NCBI RefSeq assembly: GCF_003712105.1 | Contig: NZ_RHLG01000002.1 | Span: 664,294-728,293, forward strand | From: Winogradskyella sp. | GTDB taxonomy: Bacteria; Bacteroidota; Bacteroidia; Flavobacteriales; Flavobacteriaceae | Reading direction: 5' to 3' | Length of the DNA stretch: 64,000 nucleotides | Part shown: one piece after another, positions 55,066 through 64,000 of the stretch | How the letters are laid out: each line of letters opens with the position of its first letter | Numbering within the stretch: the stretch's first letter is position 1 | Notes under the pieces: generated by a model | The model's database searches: none | Seen by the model: only the letters and a program-made list of their open reading frames with translations | What the model was told of the DNA's origin: nothing | Position numbers and translations under genes: made by a program

Positions 55066-56289
55066 TTGGCTAAAGATATTTTTTTATTAAACATTTCAGG
55101 GCAAGATAAGCCAGGTCTTACTTCTGGGTTAACTAGTGTTTTAGCTACCTATGACGCAAAAATTCTAGATATAGGACAAGCAAATATACATGATACATTG
55201 TCTTTAGGTATGCTATTCGAAATTGAAGCTGGCGAAAAATCTTCTGCTGTTCAAAAAGACTTGTTATTTAAAGCATACGAACTTGGAATTACAGCGAAGT
55301 TTACACCTATTACATTAGAAGGATATGAAGATTGGGTCAACTTGCAAGGTAAAGACCGCTATATAATTACTATACTAGGAGAGAAGTTAGCTGCTGAGCA
55401 AATATCGAAGGTAACAAAGATTATTTCGGATAAAGGATTAAATATAGATTCTATTAAGCGGTTAACTGGACGATTATCTTTAGTCAAACAAGAAGACTAT
55501 CCTCGAGCGTCAATTCAATTATCAATCAGAGGGCAAATAGATAATAAAACAGAGCTAACAGAAAAATTTATGCAAATCTCACGGGATTTGGATGTAGATA
55601 TTGCGTTTCAGGAAGACAACATATTTAGAAGAAATAGGCGATTGGTTTGTTTTGATATGGATTCTACATTAATACAAACCGAAGTTATCGATGAGTTAGC
55701 AGAACTTGCTGGTGTTGGAGCGCAAGTAAAAGCAATCACAGAATCTGCTATGCAAGGTGAAATTGATTTTAACGAGAGCTTTAAACGTCGAATGAAATTG
55801 TTAAAAGGCTTATCTGAAGATGTTCTAAGAACCGTTGCTGAAAATCTTCCTATTACTAAAGGCGCTCGCCGTTTAATAGATACACTTCATGCATATGGCT
55901 TTAAAACAGCAATCTTATCTGGTGGTTTTACATATTTTGGAAACTATTTAAAAGAAAAATTGGATATCGATTATGTATTTGCTAACCAATTAGAAATTAA
56001 AGATGGAGTTCTTACAGGTGGCTATCTAGGTGACATTGTGGATGGTGACAAAAAAGCCGAATACCTGCAACTATTAGCAGACAGAGAAGGTATTGATATT
56101 GGTCAAACTATTGCAGTTGGTGATGGAGCAAACGACCTTCAAATGCTTGATTTGGCTGGTCTAGGCATTGCTTTTCATGCGAAGCCAAAAGTAAAAGATA
56201 ATGCACAAAACTCAATTTCGAGTATTGGATTAGACGGTGTTTTATATCTTTTAGGTTATCATGATAGACACATCGACTTGTTGAGTTAG
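55066..56289 (+). CDS. serB: Phosphoserine phosphatase with two ACT domains
   Basis: Final step of serine synthesis: phosphoserine to serine and phosphate. The 407-aa protein uses TTG as start (MAKDIFLLNISGQDKPGLTS; no ATG nearby). Two ACT-like regions occupy about residues 1-180 and the HAD domain about 190-400: motif I FDMDSTLI, cap residues EVIDELAELAGVGAQVKAIT, motif II LSGGFTYF and motif IV VGDGANDLQML. Presence of ACT domains suggests amino-acid feedback control. It completes the pathway with serC-serA far to the left. Confidence 0.95.
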   Translation: MAKDIFLLNISGQDKPGLTSGLTSVLATYDAKILDIGQANIHDTLSLGMLFEIEAGEKSSAVQKDLLFKAYELGITAKFTPITLEGYEDWVNLQGKDRYIITILGEKLAAEQISKVTKIISDKGLNIDSIKRLTGRLSLVKQEDYPRASIQLSIRGQIDNKTELTEKFMQISRDLDVDIAFQEDNIFRRNRRLVCFDMDSTLIQTEVIDELAELAGVGAQVKAITESAMQGEIDFNESFKRRMKLLKGLSEDVLRTVAENLPITKGARRLIDTLHAYGFKTAILSGGFTYFGNYLKEKLDIDYVFANQLEIKDGVLTGGYLGDIVDGDKKAEYLQLLADREGIDIGQTIAVGDGANDLQMLDLAGLGIAFHAKPKVKDNAQNSISSIGLDGVLYLLGYHDRHIDLLS

Positions 56290-56363
56290 GTCTATTGTTA
56301 ATTAAAGTCTTTATAAATCTATCTTAAAGCTTTTTTAGGTCAACGTTTTTATGCTATTTTGGC

Positions 56364-56382
56364 ATGGTATTCGTTATACCAT
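56364..56382. promoter_or_regulatory. Inverted repeat upstream of GH3 fusion gene
   Basis: ATGGTAT-N5-ATACCAT, 18 bp before the start codon. It may be an operator or a 5'-leader hairpin; no regulator gene lies next to it. Confidence 0.4.
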
Positions 56383-56400
56383 AATACACAAGTTTAATTT

Positions 56401-59358
56401 ATGCAACGTATTGCCCTCATTATATTTTCATGTTTTTACTTATTAGGATTCTCACAAGAAGAAACACCAAATCCGTTACTATCTAAAGATGTAGAAGCTC
56501 AGCAAAAATGGGTTGATAGTCTTTATCATTCAATGACTTTAAAAGAACGTATTGGGCAATTGTTTATGGTTCAGGCGTTTTCAAATAAAGGATTTAAACA
56601 TGAAAATGAGATCGCGGCCTTAATAAAAAATCACAATATTGGTGGTGTTATTTATTCAAAAGGTGGTCCAACGCGTCAGGTAAAAATGGACAATAACCTG
56701 CAATCTGAAGCTAAAATACCACTTCTTATAGGTATGGATGCAGAATGGGGATTAAGTATGCGATTAGATTCTACCTATGCTTTTCCATGGAATATGACAT
56801 TAGGTGCTGTTGCTAATGATAGACTCATAGAAAAAACTGGCTATCAGATTGGAGAACATTGTAAGCGCGTTGGCGTACATTTTAATTTTGCTCCAGTTGT
56901 TGATATTAATACTAACCCAAATAATCCCATAATTGGTAATCGCTCTTTTGGTGAAGATAAAGACAATGTAACTAAGAAAGCATTGGCATTTATGAAAGGT
57001 ATGCAATCTGCAGGTGTTTTGGCTAATGCTAAGCACTTTCCTGGTCATGGAGATACAGATGCAGATTCTCATAAGACTTTGCCAACTGTGAGTTTTAATA
57101 AACAGCGTATAGATTCTGTTGAATTGTATCCTTACCGAAAGCTTATCAAAGAAGGTTTGTCTAGTGTTATGGTAGCACACCTTAATATTCCAGATTTTGG
57201 TGTTCAAAATGGTTTGCCAACCTCATTATCAAAATACGTAGTAACCGACGTCTTGAAGGGAGAATTAGGATTTAAAGGCTTAATTTTTACTGATGCATTG
57301 ACTATGAAAGGTGCAGCAGATTTTGTGCAACCTCAAGTTGATGGTACTTCCGCAAAGAAAATTGATACTCGTGGAGAAATTGATCTTATGGCGTTCAAGG
57401 CAGGTAATGATGTTTTATTAATGTCAGAGAACATTCCAAAGGGGATCGAGAAAATCACTGACGCATTTAATAAAGGTGAAATTACAGAAGAGCGTTTAGC
57501 ATTCTCAGTAAAAAAGATTTTAATGGCTAAATACAAAGTAGGCTTAAATGAGTATAAACCAATTTCTTATAATGGTGTGCATGGCGATATTAAAAGAATT
57601 ACTGATGATGTTCTATATGGCCAATTAATGGAGAATGCCATTACGGTGCTTAAAAATAAGTCCGATATTCTACCATTACGTAATTTGGAGACAAAGAAAA
57701 TTGCTTACGTGTCTTTCGGTGATGATTCTGGTTCAGCGTTTTACAATGAGTTAAAGAAATACACCAAAGTTCATAAAATTGAAGCTGATGGCCTAAATGA
57801 GCTCCTAGAAAAACTAAAAAATTACAATACAGTTGTTATAGGTTGTCATAAGTCTAATGCCAATCCATGGAAATCCTATAAGTTTTCGACTAAAGAGCTA
57901 ACATGGTTATATGAAATCGCTAGGACAAATACTGTTATTTTAGATGTTTTTGCTAGACCATATGCATTAATGGATTTCTCAACAATAGAGAATATTGAAG
58001 CCATAGTAATGAGTTACCAAAATAGTGAAATAGGTCAACAAAAATCTGCCCAGCTTATTTTTGGAGCAATTCCAGCAAAAGGACATTTACCGGTTTCAGC
58101 TGGTCAATATTTTGCTAATGGAGATGGTATTGAGTTTAATGCTATCAATAATTTATCCTATGGTTTACCTGAAGATGTAGGCATGGATTCCAGAAAGCTT
58201 CAGAAGTTAGATTCTATTGCAAACTATGCAGTAAAGGAGCAAATGACTCCTGGTATTCAGCTAATAGTTGCAAGAAAAGGAAAAGTTATCTACAATAAAA
58301 ACTTTGGTTATCATACCTACCAAAAGAAAAATAAAGTTGATTTTGATGATGTATATGATGTAGCCTCTTTAACTAAAATTATGGCGACCGTACCATTAAT
58401 CATGGAACTTCAAGAAAATAAAATTATATCCTTGAATACGAAGATATCTAAGCTGTTACCCGAATATAAAAATACTGATAAAGAAGATATCACAGTAAAA
58501 CAAATGCTATCACATTATGCACGGTTGAAACCATGGATTCCATTTTATGCAAACACATTAGACACCATAACCAAAAAGCCATTAAAAAAGTGGTATAAAA
58601 CATCAAAAACAGGTAGCTATAATGTAGAAATTACAGATAAACTTTTCATGCGAAACGATTATAAGGATTCAATTTATGATGTCATAAAGGACACTGAATT
58701 ACTTTCTCGTCTACGATACCGATATAGTGATCTACCATATTATCTGCTTAAAAAATATTTAGAAAAATACCATAGTAAAGGATTAGAAGAATTAGTGCAA
58801 GACCATATTTATCAATCTTTGGGAGCTAATTATACAACCTACCGTCCAAGAGAAAAATTTAGTCTTAAAGATATTGTCCCTACAGAAGTTGACGATTACT
58901 TTAGATATCAAAAAGTGCATGGGTATGTACATGATATGGGTGCAGCGATGCAAGATGGAGTTGGAGGTCATGCAGGTGTTTTTAGTAATGCCAATGATGT
59001 TGCAAAACTCATGCAGATGTATCTTCAAAGGGGTTTTTATGGTGGTAAACGCTATTTTAAAACCAGCACGTTAACTGAGTTTACTAAATGCCATTATTGC
59101 CATAAAAATAATAGGCGTGGTGTTGGTTTCGATAAACCTCAATTAGGAGATGAAGGACCAACCTGCGGATGTTTGTCAATGAAGAGTTTTGGACATTCTG
59201 GTTTTACTGGCACCTATGCTTGGGCTGATCCTGATGAAGAAATAGTCTATGTGTTCTTAGCAAATCGAACATATCCAAAAGCAGGAAAAAATCGCTTACT
59301 ACGCGAAAACATTCGCACGGAGATCCAACGATTTATCTACGAAGCCATTATTGAGTAA
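56401..59358 (+). CDS. GH3 beta-N-acetylglucosaminidase fused to serine hydrolase
   Basis: A 985-aa periplasmic protein (signal peptide to about residue 18). Residues about 35-380 are glycoside hydrolase family 3 of the NagZ type: K211-H-F-P-G-H216-G-D-T-D-A-D-S-H224, and the nucleophile D298 in FTDALTMKGA. A GH3 C-terminal-like domain follows (about 410-590). Residues about 610-985 form a beta-lactamase-fold hydrolase with S656-L-T-K659, a YSD tyrosine near 783 and H932-S-G. It may couple removal of GlcNAc from muropeptides with amide or ester cleavage. Two-domain proteins of this type are known in Bacteroidota. Length is complete. Confidence 0.9.
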   Translation: MQRIALIIFSCFYLLGFSQEETPNPLLSKDVEAQQKWVDSLYHSMTLKERIGQLFMVQAFSNKGFKHENEIAALIKNHNIGGVIYSKGGPTRQVKMDNNLQSEAKIPLLIGMDAEWGLSMRLDSTYAFPWNMTLGAVANDRLIEKTGYQIGEHCKRVGVHFNFAPVVDINTNPNNPIIGNRSFGEDKDNVTKKALAFMKGMQSAGVLANAKHFPGHGDTDADSHKTLPTVSFNKQRIDSVELYPYRKLIKEGLSSVMVAHLNIPDFGVQNGLPTSLSKYVVTDVLKGELGFKGLIFTDALTMKGAADFVQPQVDGTSAKKIDTRGEIDLMAFKAGNDVLLMSENIPKGIEKITDAFNKGEITEERLAFSVKKILMAKYKVGLNEYKPISYNGVHGDIKRITDDVLYGQLMENAITVLKNKSDILPLRNLETKKIAYVSFGDDSGSAFYNELKKYTKVHKIEADGLNELLEKLKNYNTVVIGCHKSNANPWKSYKFSTKELTWLYEIARTNTVILDVFARPYALMDFSTIENIEAIVMSYQNSEIGQQKSAQLIFGAIPAKGHLPVSAGQYFANGDGIEFNAINNLSYGLPEDVGMDSRKLQKLDSIANYAVKEQMTPGIQLIVARKGKVIYNKNFGYHTYQKKNKVDFDDVYDVASLTKIMATVPLIMELQENKIISLNTKISKLLPEYKNTDKEDITVKQMLSHYARLKPWIPFYANTLDTITKKPLKKWYKTSKTGSYNVEITDKLFMRNDYKDSIYDVIKDTELLSRLRYRYSDLPYYLLKKYLEKYHSKGLEELVQDHIYQSLGANYTTYRPREKFSLKDIVPTEVDDYFRYQKVHGYVHDMGAAMQDGVGGHAGVFSNANDVAKLMQMYLQRGFYGGKRYFKTSTLTEFTKCHYCHKNNRRGVGFDKPQLGDEGPTCGCLSMKSFGHSGFTGTYAWADPDEEIVYVFLANRTYPKAGKNRLLRENIRTEIQRFIYEAIIE

Positions 59359-59489
59359 TGCATTTGTATGCATATTGAATATGAGTTTTTGATTATTAAA
59401 TTTTGATGGACTGTTAAATCTCAATTATTCGTTAAAACTTACAGCAACAATTTCAAATCATTTAATTTAGTGCCAAATAATAGCATTAA

Positions 59490-60626
59490 ATGAAAATAGG
59501 AATTGTTTGTTACCCAACGTTTGGTGGAAGTGGTGTAGTAGCTACAGAACTAGGCTTAGAATTATCCAAGCGTGGTCATGAAATTCATTTTATTACATAC
59601 AAACAGCCTGTAAGGCTAGAGTTGCTAAGCAAGAATGTACATTTTCATGAAGTTCATGTTCCAGAATATCCTTTATTTCATTACCAACCTTATGAGCTTG
59701 CCTTATCAAGCAAATTAGTAGATATGGTAAAGCTTCATGGTATAGATTTATTGCATGTACATTATGCAATACCACATGCATATGCAGCTTACATGGCACA
59801 AAAAATGCTGAAAGATGATGGTATTTATGTTCCTATTGTAACAACGCTTCATGGAACGGATATAACACTTGTTGGTAGTCATCCATTCTATAAGCCTGCA
59901 GTTACGTTTAGCATTAATAAGTCGGATGCTGTTACTTCAGTATCCGAAAGTCTAAAGCAAGATACCTTGAGGCTTTTTGATATAAAGAAAGAGATTGAAG
60001 TTGTACCTAACTTTATTGACATAGAGAAATCACAAACAAGCTTTACGGATTGTCAACGGAGTTTAATGGCATCTGATGAAGAACGAATAATTACACATAT
60101 TAGTAATTTTAGGGAAGTAAAGAATATTCCTAATGTAATTAAGATATTTTATAATATTCAGAAAGAAATACCTGCAAAGCTAATGATGGTAGGTGAAGGC
60201 CCAGAAAAAGAACCTGCTGAAATATTAGTAGAAAGATTAGGTATTAGCGATAAAGTAGTATTCCTTGGAAACAGTAATGAAATTGACCGGATACTCTGCT
60301 TTAGTGATTTGTTTTTATTGCCTTCTCAAACCGAAAGTTTTGGTTTAGCTGCGCTTGAAGCAATGGCATCTGGTGTTCCAGTAGTCTCATCAAACACTGG
60401 AGGTTTACCAGAAGTTAATAGAGATGGATATTCAGGGTTTTTAAGCGATGTTAATGATAGTTCTGAAATGACATCTAATGCCATTAAGATTCTTAAAGAT
60501 CCAGCTGTTTTAGAGCAATTCAAAGAAAATGCAAAAGCACAATCCTTAAATTTCGATTTGCATAATGTTGTTCCAATGTATGAGGCGATATACGAGAGGA
60601 CATTATCTCAATGTCTTATAAATTAA
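59490..60626 (+). CDS. bshA: N-acetyl-alpha-D-glucosaminyl L-malate synthase
   Basis: First enzyme of bacillithiol synthesis: transfers GlcNAc from UDP-GlcNAc to L-malate. The 378-aa GT4 protein begins KIGIVCYPTFGGSGVVATELG, a BshA signature, and has the GT-B E-x7-E motif within ESFGLAALEAMASGVPVV (about residues 285-303). Length is normal. It implies that this organism makes bacillithiol; bshB and bshC are not in the window. The neighbouring genes are unrelated. Confidence 0.93.
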   Translation: MKIGIVCYPTFGGSGVVATELGLELSKRGHEIHFITYKQPVRLELLSKNVHFHEVHVPEYPLFHYQPYELALSSKLVDMVKLHGIDLLHVHYAIPHAYAAYMAQKMLKDDGIYVPIVTTLHGTDITLVGSHPFYKPAVTFSINKSDAVTSVSESLKQDTLRLFDIKKEIEVVPNFIDIEKSQTSFTDCQRSLMASDEERIITHISNFREVKNIPNVIKIFYNIQKEIPAKLMMVGEGPEKEPAEILVERLGISDKVVFLGNSNEIDRILCFSDLFLLPSQTESFGLAALEAMASGVPVVSSNTGGLPEVNRDGYSGFLSDVNDSSEMTSNAIKILKDPAVLEQFKENAKAQSLNFDLHNVVPMYEAIYERTLSQCLIN

Positions 60627-60652
60627 AAAAAGCCATCAATACGATGGCTTTA
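60627..60652. terminator. Terminator between bshA and OMP gene
   Basis: Stem AAAGCCATC / GATGGCTTT (60629-60637 and 60643-60651) with 5-nt loop. The T-run is longer on the minus strand (seven), so it mainly serves the outer-membrane protein gene, and more weakly bshA. Confidence 0.75.
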
Positions 60653-60671
60653 AATATGTTTTATTAATCTT

Positions 60672-61148
60672 CTAAAATTGATATCGTATTCCTAGTGCGA
60701 TATCAAAATCTAAATCATCATTAACATCTCCAAAACCAATTTCTGGCCTAAAGTCTAGAGATAGCAAGAGTGGTATATCAAAGTCATATTCTATACCAAC
60801 ATTTCCTGCGGCAAAGAAAAACGTTTCACTATCGTTAATTGGAGCTTCAAAATCATAAGATCCAACGCCACCACCTGCACCGGCATACCAGTTAAATCCT
60901 CCATCAATATTCCAAATCCACTGATATAGACCAGCTAATTTAAAGCCATCAAAGTCGTCGCCTGTGCGCCAACCCAAATCAACTTCAAGTCTATTGTTGT
61001 CTCCTAAACCTCTTTGGTAAGATATTTCAGCTCCCAAGCCATCACTATCACCGAGTCTAAGACCAATAGCATTTTCAGCTATATTTTGTGCATTTGTAAA
61101 TACTAAGCATCCAATAATAGTGAATGCAGATAAAATTAGTTTTTTCAT
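60672..61148 (-). CDS. Outer membrane beta-barrel protein (158 aa)
   Basis: A small porin-like protein: signal peptide MKKLILSAFTIIGCLVFTNA, then about eight alternating strands with acidic turns (GLRLGDSDGLGAEISY, VGIEYDFDIPLLLSLDF) and the C-terminal aromatic end GIRYQF. Resembles the OmpA/OmpW-sized barrels. Function unknown, structural or stress related. It has its own TATTTTTG -7 element. Confidence 0.85.
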   Translation of the reverse strand: MKKLILSAFTIIGCLVFTNAQNIAENAIGLRLGDSDGLGAEISYQRGLGDNNRLEVDLGWRTGDDFDGFKLAGLYQWIWNIDGGFNWYAGAGGGVGSYDFEAPINDSETFFFAAGNVGIEYDFDIPLLLSLDFRPEIGFGDVNDDLDFDIALGIRYQF

Positions 61149-61184
61149 GATTATTCGTTTTTAAATTGATTTTGGTATTTATAT

Positions 61185-61192
61185 CAAAAATA
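61185..61192 (-). promoter_or_regulatory. Putative OMP promoter, -7 TATTTTTG
   Basis: Minus-strand exact TAnnTTTG match, 36 bp before the OMP start; no convincing -33 element. Confidence 0.45.
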
Positions 61193-61269
61193 ACGCCAAA
61201 ACTATTTATATATTTGATTTACGTGTTTAAAGCACTATTAGATTATTGGTAATTTTTGAATTCAACTGA

Positions 61270-62661
61270 ATGAAACCATTGATAAATTCCTTCTTAAATA
61301 TTTTAAAACCCGAGCAAGTATTAATAGGAGATGGTTTGTCTTCTAGATATCATCACATTTGGGCAATGGATGAACCACTTAATGCTCAAGCCATGCTATT
61401 ACCGGAGACGACACATCAGATTTCTGAAATAATGAAAATCTGTAATGAAACCGAAACTCCTGTAATTGTTTTTGGTGGTTTAACAAACTTGGTTGGTAGT
61501 ACAGAAACATCAGGTAATGAAATCGTGATTTCCATGGAACGGATGAATGCTATTGAAACTCCAGATATTCTAAGTAGAACTATTACCGTTGGAGCGGGAG
61601 CAATTTTGGAGAATGTTCAACAGGCAGTGTCAGAAATTGGACTTTTATTTCCATTGAATTATGGCGCTAAGGGCTCTGCTCAAATAGGAGGCGCTATATC
61701 AACTAATGCAGGTGGTCTTCAGGTAATTAGATATGGTATGACTAGAAATTTAGTCTTAGGTCTAGAAGTTGTATTAGCAGACGGAACAATCTTATCTTCA
61801 TTAAAAAAGATTATAAAAGACAATTCTGCTTATGATTTAAAGCATTTGTTTATTGGCTCTGAAGGTACATTAGGTATTGTCACTAAAGCTGTCTTAAAAT
61901 TGGTTGAGTCTCCTAAAAGTCGCGTTTCAGCATTTGTTGGGATAAATGATTTTAATAAGGTAGTTTCTTTTATGCGCCATGTAGATCAAGGGCTAGCAGG
62001 AACACTAAGTAGTTATGAGTTGATCTGGAAAGATACTTTTATAACTTTAACGCAGGATCAATCCGTTGAGCGTTCACCGCTGCCATATGATTATAATTAC
62101 TATGTCTTATTAGAAGGACTTGGAAGTGATCTTGAGCAAGATAAGATGCGTTTAGAACATCTTTTAGAAGAGGCGTTACACCAAGAAATTATTGAAGATG
62201 CAGTATTTGCAACTACTGATAAAGATCTTAATTGGTTTTGGCACATACGTGAAAACGTAGATGCCTTGGTCACCGTTTGTGATTATGACCAACATTTTGA
62301 TATAAGCTTACCAATTAACGCAATAGGCGATACGATTTCAGAAATCACAAGTAAGCTTTCTAAAATAAAGGGAGTCACTCATATTTTTCCGTTTGGTCAT
62401 GTCGGTGATGGCAATATTCATTACATTATTGGTAAAGAAAATAATAGTGATGAATTACGGAAAGCGATTAATGCAGTAGTTTATGAACCACTATTAGATT
62501 TAGGAGGCTCTGTTTCTGCGGAGCATGGCATTGGATTGCATAAAAAAGAATATTTAAGCCTCTGCAGAACTCAAGAGGAAATATTTACGATGAAACAACT
62601 TAAGAAAACACTTGACCCTAAAAACATTCTCAATCGCGGTAAAGTTTTAGATATCGACTAA
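61270..62661 (+). CDS. FAD-binding oxidoreductase, GlcD/D-lactate dehydrogenase type
   Basis: A 463-aa flavoprotein. The PCMH FAD-binding domain is about residues 35-220 (VIVFGGLTNLVGS; KGSAQIGGAISTNAGG; GSEGTLGIVTKAVLKL), and the C-terminal FAD-linked oxidase domain about 230-460, with the active-site-like FGHVGDGNIHYII and SAEHGIG. Members oxidise D-lactate, glycolate or D-2-hydroxyglutarate. The substrate cannot be fixed from sequence; no GlcE/GlcF genes are adjacent. It is convergent with the LpxH-like gene. Confidence 0.9.
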   Translation: MKPLINSFLNILKPEQVLIGDGLSSRYHHIWAMDEPLNAQAMLLPETTHQISEIMKICNETETPVIVFGGLTNLVGSTETSGNEIVISMERMNAIETPDILSRTITVGAGAILENVQQAVSEIGLLFPLNYGAKGSAQIGGAISTNAGGLQVIRYGMTRNLVLGLEVVLADGTILSSLKKIIKDNSAYDLKHLFIGSEGTLGIVTKAVLKLVESPKSRVSAFVGINDFNKVVSFMRHVDQGLAGTLSSYELIWKDTFITLTQDQSVERSPLPYDYNYYVLLEGLGSDLEQDKMRLEHLLEEALHQEIIEDAVFATTDKDLNWFWHIRENVDALVTVCDYDQHFDISLPINAIGDTISEITSKLSKIKGVTHIFPFGHVGDGNIHYIIGKENNSDELRKAINAVVYEPLLDLGGSVSAEHGIGLHKKEYLSLCRTQEEIFTMKQLKKTLDPKNILNRGKVLDID

Positions 62662-62672
62662 TACAAATTAAT

Positions 62673-63515
62673 TTATTTTTCTTCTGGTTGCTTTACAATA
62701 GTAATAGCCGCAATTAAATCCTTGGTATCTATTGATTTTAATTCTTCATCCGGAGCAAAAGGAATCAACTTGTCGTTGTTATAATTGTATAGTTTCCAGC
62801 GTTTAAGTCGGTATTCTAATGCCGTGAAGTTTTCAACCCAATCTCCTGAATTTAAATAAGTTGTAGATCCTTTAGAGTTTGTTTTCACCTCAATTGTAGG
62901 TTGATGAATATGACCACAAATGACGTACTCGTAACCATTTTGTATGGCTAAATCTGAAGCTGTTTTTTCAAAGTCACCAATGTATTTTACTGCACCCTTA
63001 ACGTTGCGCTTTATTTTTTGTGAAAATGAGTAACGTTCTTTACCACGTTGTTGTAAGTACCAATTAACCCAACGATTTAAGACAATAAGTAAATCGTAGC
63101 CCCAACCACCAAGCTTAGCAATCCATTTGGCCTTTTGAATTGAGACATCGAACACATCGCCATGAAATATCCATGTTTTTTTGCCATCAAGGTTTAGTAA
63201 TAATTTATTAACAATAGAAATGTTTCCGATTTCGGTGTCTGTAAACTTGCGTAGCATTTCGTCATGGTTGCCTGTTATATAGGTCACTTTTGTACCATTA
63301 GCCGACAAATCCATTATCTTTTTAATAACCTTTAAATGTGACTTTGGGAAGTAACGTTTTTTAAATTGCCATATATCAATAATATCGCCATTTAGTACTA
63401 AGTGTTTGACTTCTATGCTATTAAGATAGTTAAGAAGCTTTTTTGCATTACAACCGTATGTACCTAGATGTACATCCGAGACAACAACAACATCAAGTTT
63501 ACGCTTTAAGTTCAA
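62673..63515 (-). CDS. Metallophosphoesterase, UDP-2,3-diacylglucosamine pyrophosphatase-like
   Basis: A 280-aa calcineurin-like phosphoesterase of LpxH type. Metal motifs are D14-V-H16 (VSDVHLG), NGDIIDIW, TGNHDEML and CGHIHQPT. The segment WIAKLGGWGYDLLIVLNRW is a helical membrane-associated insert typical of LpxH-like proteins. LpxH converts UDP-diacylglucosamine to lipid X in lipid A synthesis. The start codon is TTG (MNLKRKLDVVVVSDVHL); no ATG lies in range. LpxH2-like specificity is possible. Confidence 0.85.
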   Translation of the reverse strand: MNLKRKLDVVVVSDVHLGTYGCNAKKLLNYLNSIEVKHLVLNGDIIDIWQFKKRYFPKSHLKVIKKIMDLSANGTKVTYITGNHDEMLRKFTDTEIGNISIVNKLLLNLDGKKTWIFHGDVFDVSIQKAKWIAKLGGWGYDLLIVLNRWVNWYLQQRGKERYSFSQKIKRNVKGAVKYIGDFEKTASDLAIQNGYEYVICGHIHQPTIEVKTNSKGSTTYLNSGDWVENFTALEYRLKRWKLYNYNNDKLIPFAPDEELKSIDTKDLIAAITIVKQPEEK

Positions 63516-63698
63516 TTATTCAGGGTTTTGTGCAAATTACTAGCATCTATATAACCTTAGAGTTAATCAATAATTAATTATAATTAATGGAATTGTTATC
63601 AAAGTGTTATGGAATAATTTCATACACAGAATTATAAATTATCTTTTAGGCTTTTGTTTCTGTGAGATTACATTTACATTAGCACAAAATATATTTTA

Positions 63699-64000
63699 AT
63701 GGCAGGTAATTCCTTCGGAAAATTATTTAAACTTACAACCTTTGGTGAGTCTCATGGGAAAGCAATTGGTGGCATTATTGATGGATGTCCAGCAGGGCTA
63801 AAATTGGATTTTGAAGCTATTCAGAATGAAATGAATCGCCGCAAACCAGGGCAATCTAAAATTGTTACTCAACGCAAAGAACCAGATAATGTAGAATTTT
63901 ATTCAGGTATTTTTGAGGGGCAAACCACAGGAACACCTATAGGTTTTGTAATTCATAATACCAATCAAAAGTCCAAGGATTATTCACATATTAAGGATGT
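63699..64000 (+). CDS. aroC: Chorismate synthase (partial, C-terminus outside the window)
   Basis: Last step of the shikimate pathway: EPSP to chorismate with reduced FMN. About 100 codons are visible before the right edge; the family is about 355 aa. The N-terminus [20 protein letters not shown] with GESHG, and [35 protein letters not shown] in parts, is unmistakable. The start ATG at 63699 is the family start. No obstruction of the frame is seen. Confidence 0.95.
   Translation, partial: MAGNSFGKLFKLTTFGESHGKAIGGIIDGCPAGLKLDFEAIQNEMNRRKPGQSKIVTQRKEPDNVEFYSGIFEGQTTGTPIGFVIHNTNQKSKDYSHIKD

Noticed and set aside
56800..57207. 135-codon minus-strand open frame inside the GH3 gene
   Set aside because: Antisense to a conserved catalytic domain; the translation is His/Ile/Cys-rich with no family features.

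Overview
The window is AT-rich, densely coded chromosomal DNA from a member of the Bacteroidota, most likely a marine Flavobacteriaceae. The evidence is the gene content: a TonB-dependent receptor with a carboxypeptidase-regulatory-like domain, DUF5916, BatA, TIGR02757, flavobacterial LptD, bacillithiol BshA and parE-parC adjacency. Lipoproteins carry an acidic run after the lipobox cysteine. Promoters show the Bacteroidota -7 element TAnnTTTG, and strong Shine-Dalgarno sequences are scarce. I see no tRNA, rRNA, CRISPR array, prophage or insertion sequence.

Layout. 1-6.5 kb: 5'-partial fumC (the C-terminal end lies outside), a GntR/FCD regulator with a perfect palindrome at its promoter, a serine-hydrolase lipoprotein, a LolD-type ABC ATPase and a DUF5916 barrel protein. 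6.7-11.4 kb: a five-gene minus-strand operon of two conserved proteins (DUF6146-like and DUF6787-like), a His/Cys-rich peptide, a TonB-dependent receptor and a lipoprotein, probably for metal uptake. 11.5-16 kb: DUF937 protein, serC-serA, and acyl-CoA reductase divergent from a 2[4Fe-4S] ferredoxin. 16-25 kb: an orphan lipoprotein, a VWA lipoprotein, ychF, parE-parC, and TerC with a small lipoprotein. 25.6-33.6 kb: XRE regulator and M14 peptidase around a motif-dense intergenic region, Lrp, DinB, uvrA, sigma factor with a 47-aa protein, nth and bcp.

33.6-43.7 kb: a 483-aa conserved protein, MBL-fold hydrolase, a four-gene BatA / pseudo-dihydroorotase / small membrane protein / esterase operon, a glycosyltransferase and an M61 peptidase. 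43.7-55 kb: the lptD-ridA-TIGR02757-S10 operon, divergent from amidase-mlaD-Fe-S reductase genes. 55-64 kb: serB, a GH3/beta-lactamase-fold fusion, bshA, an outer-membrane protein, a GlcD-type oxidoreductase, an LpxH-like phosphoesterase and 5'-partial aroC.

Themes. The whole phosphorylated serine pathway is encoded here (serA, serC, serB). A cell-envelope group (LptD, MlaD, amidase, GH3 fusion, LpxH-like, LolD-like) dominates the right half. No clear new defence or mobile system is visible. The most interesting unexplained items are the XRE/M14 regulatory region with two identical 12-bp palindromes, two face-to-face promoter pairs of identical 22-bp geometry, a dihydroorotase homologue lacking its metal ligands in a tight operon, an endonuclease III with no cysteine at all, and the His/Cys-rich receptor operon. 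Family assignments come from reading the sequence and from memory; no database search was run.
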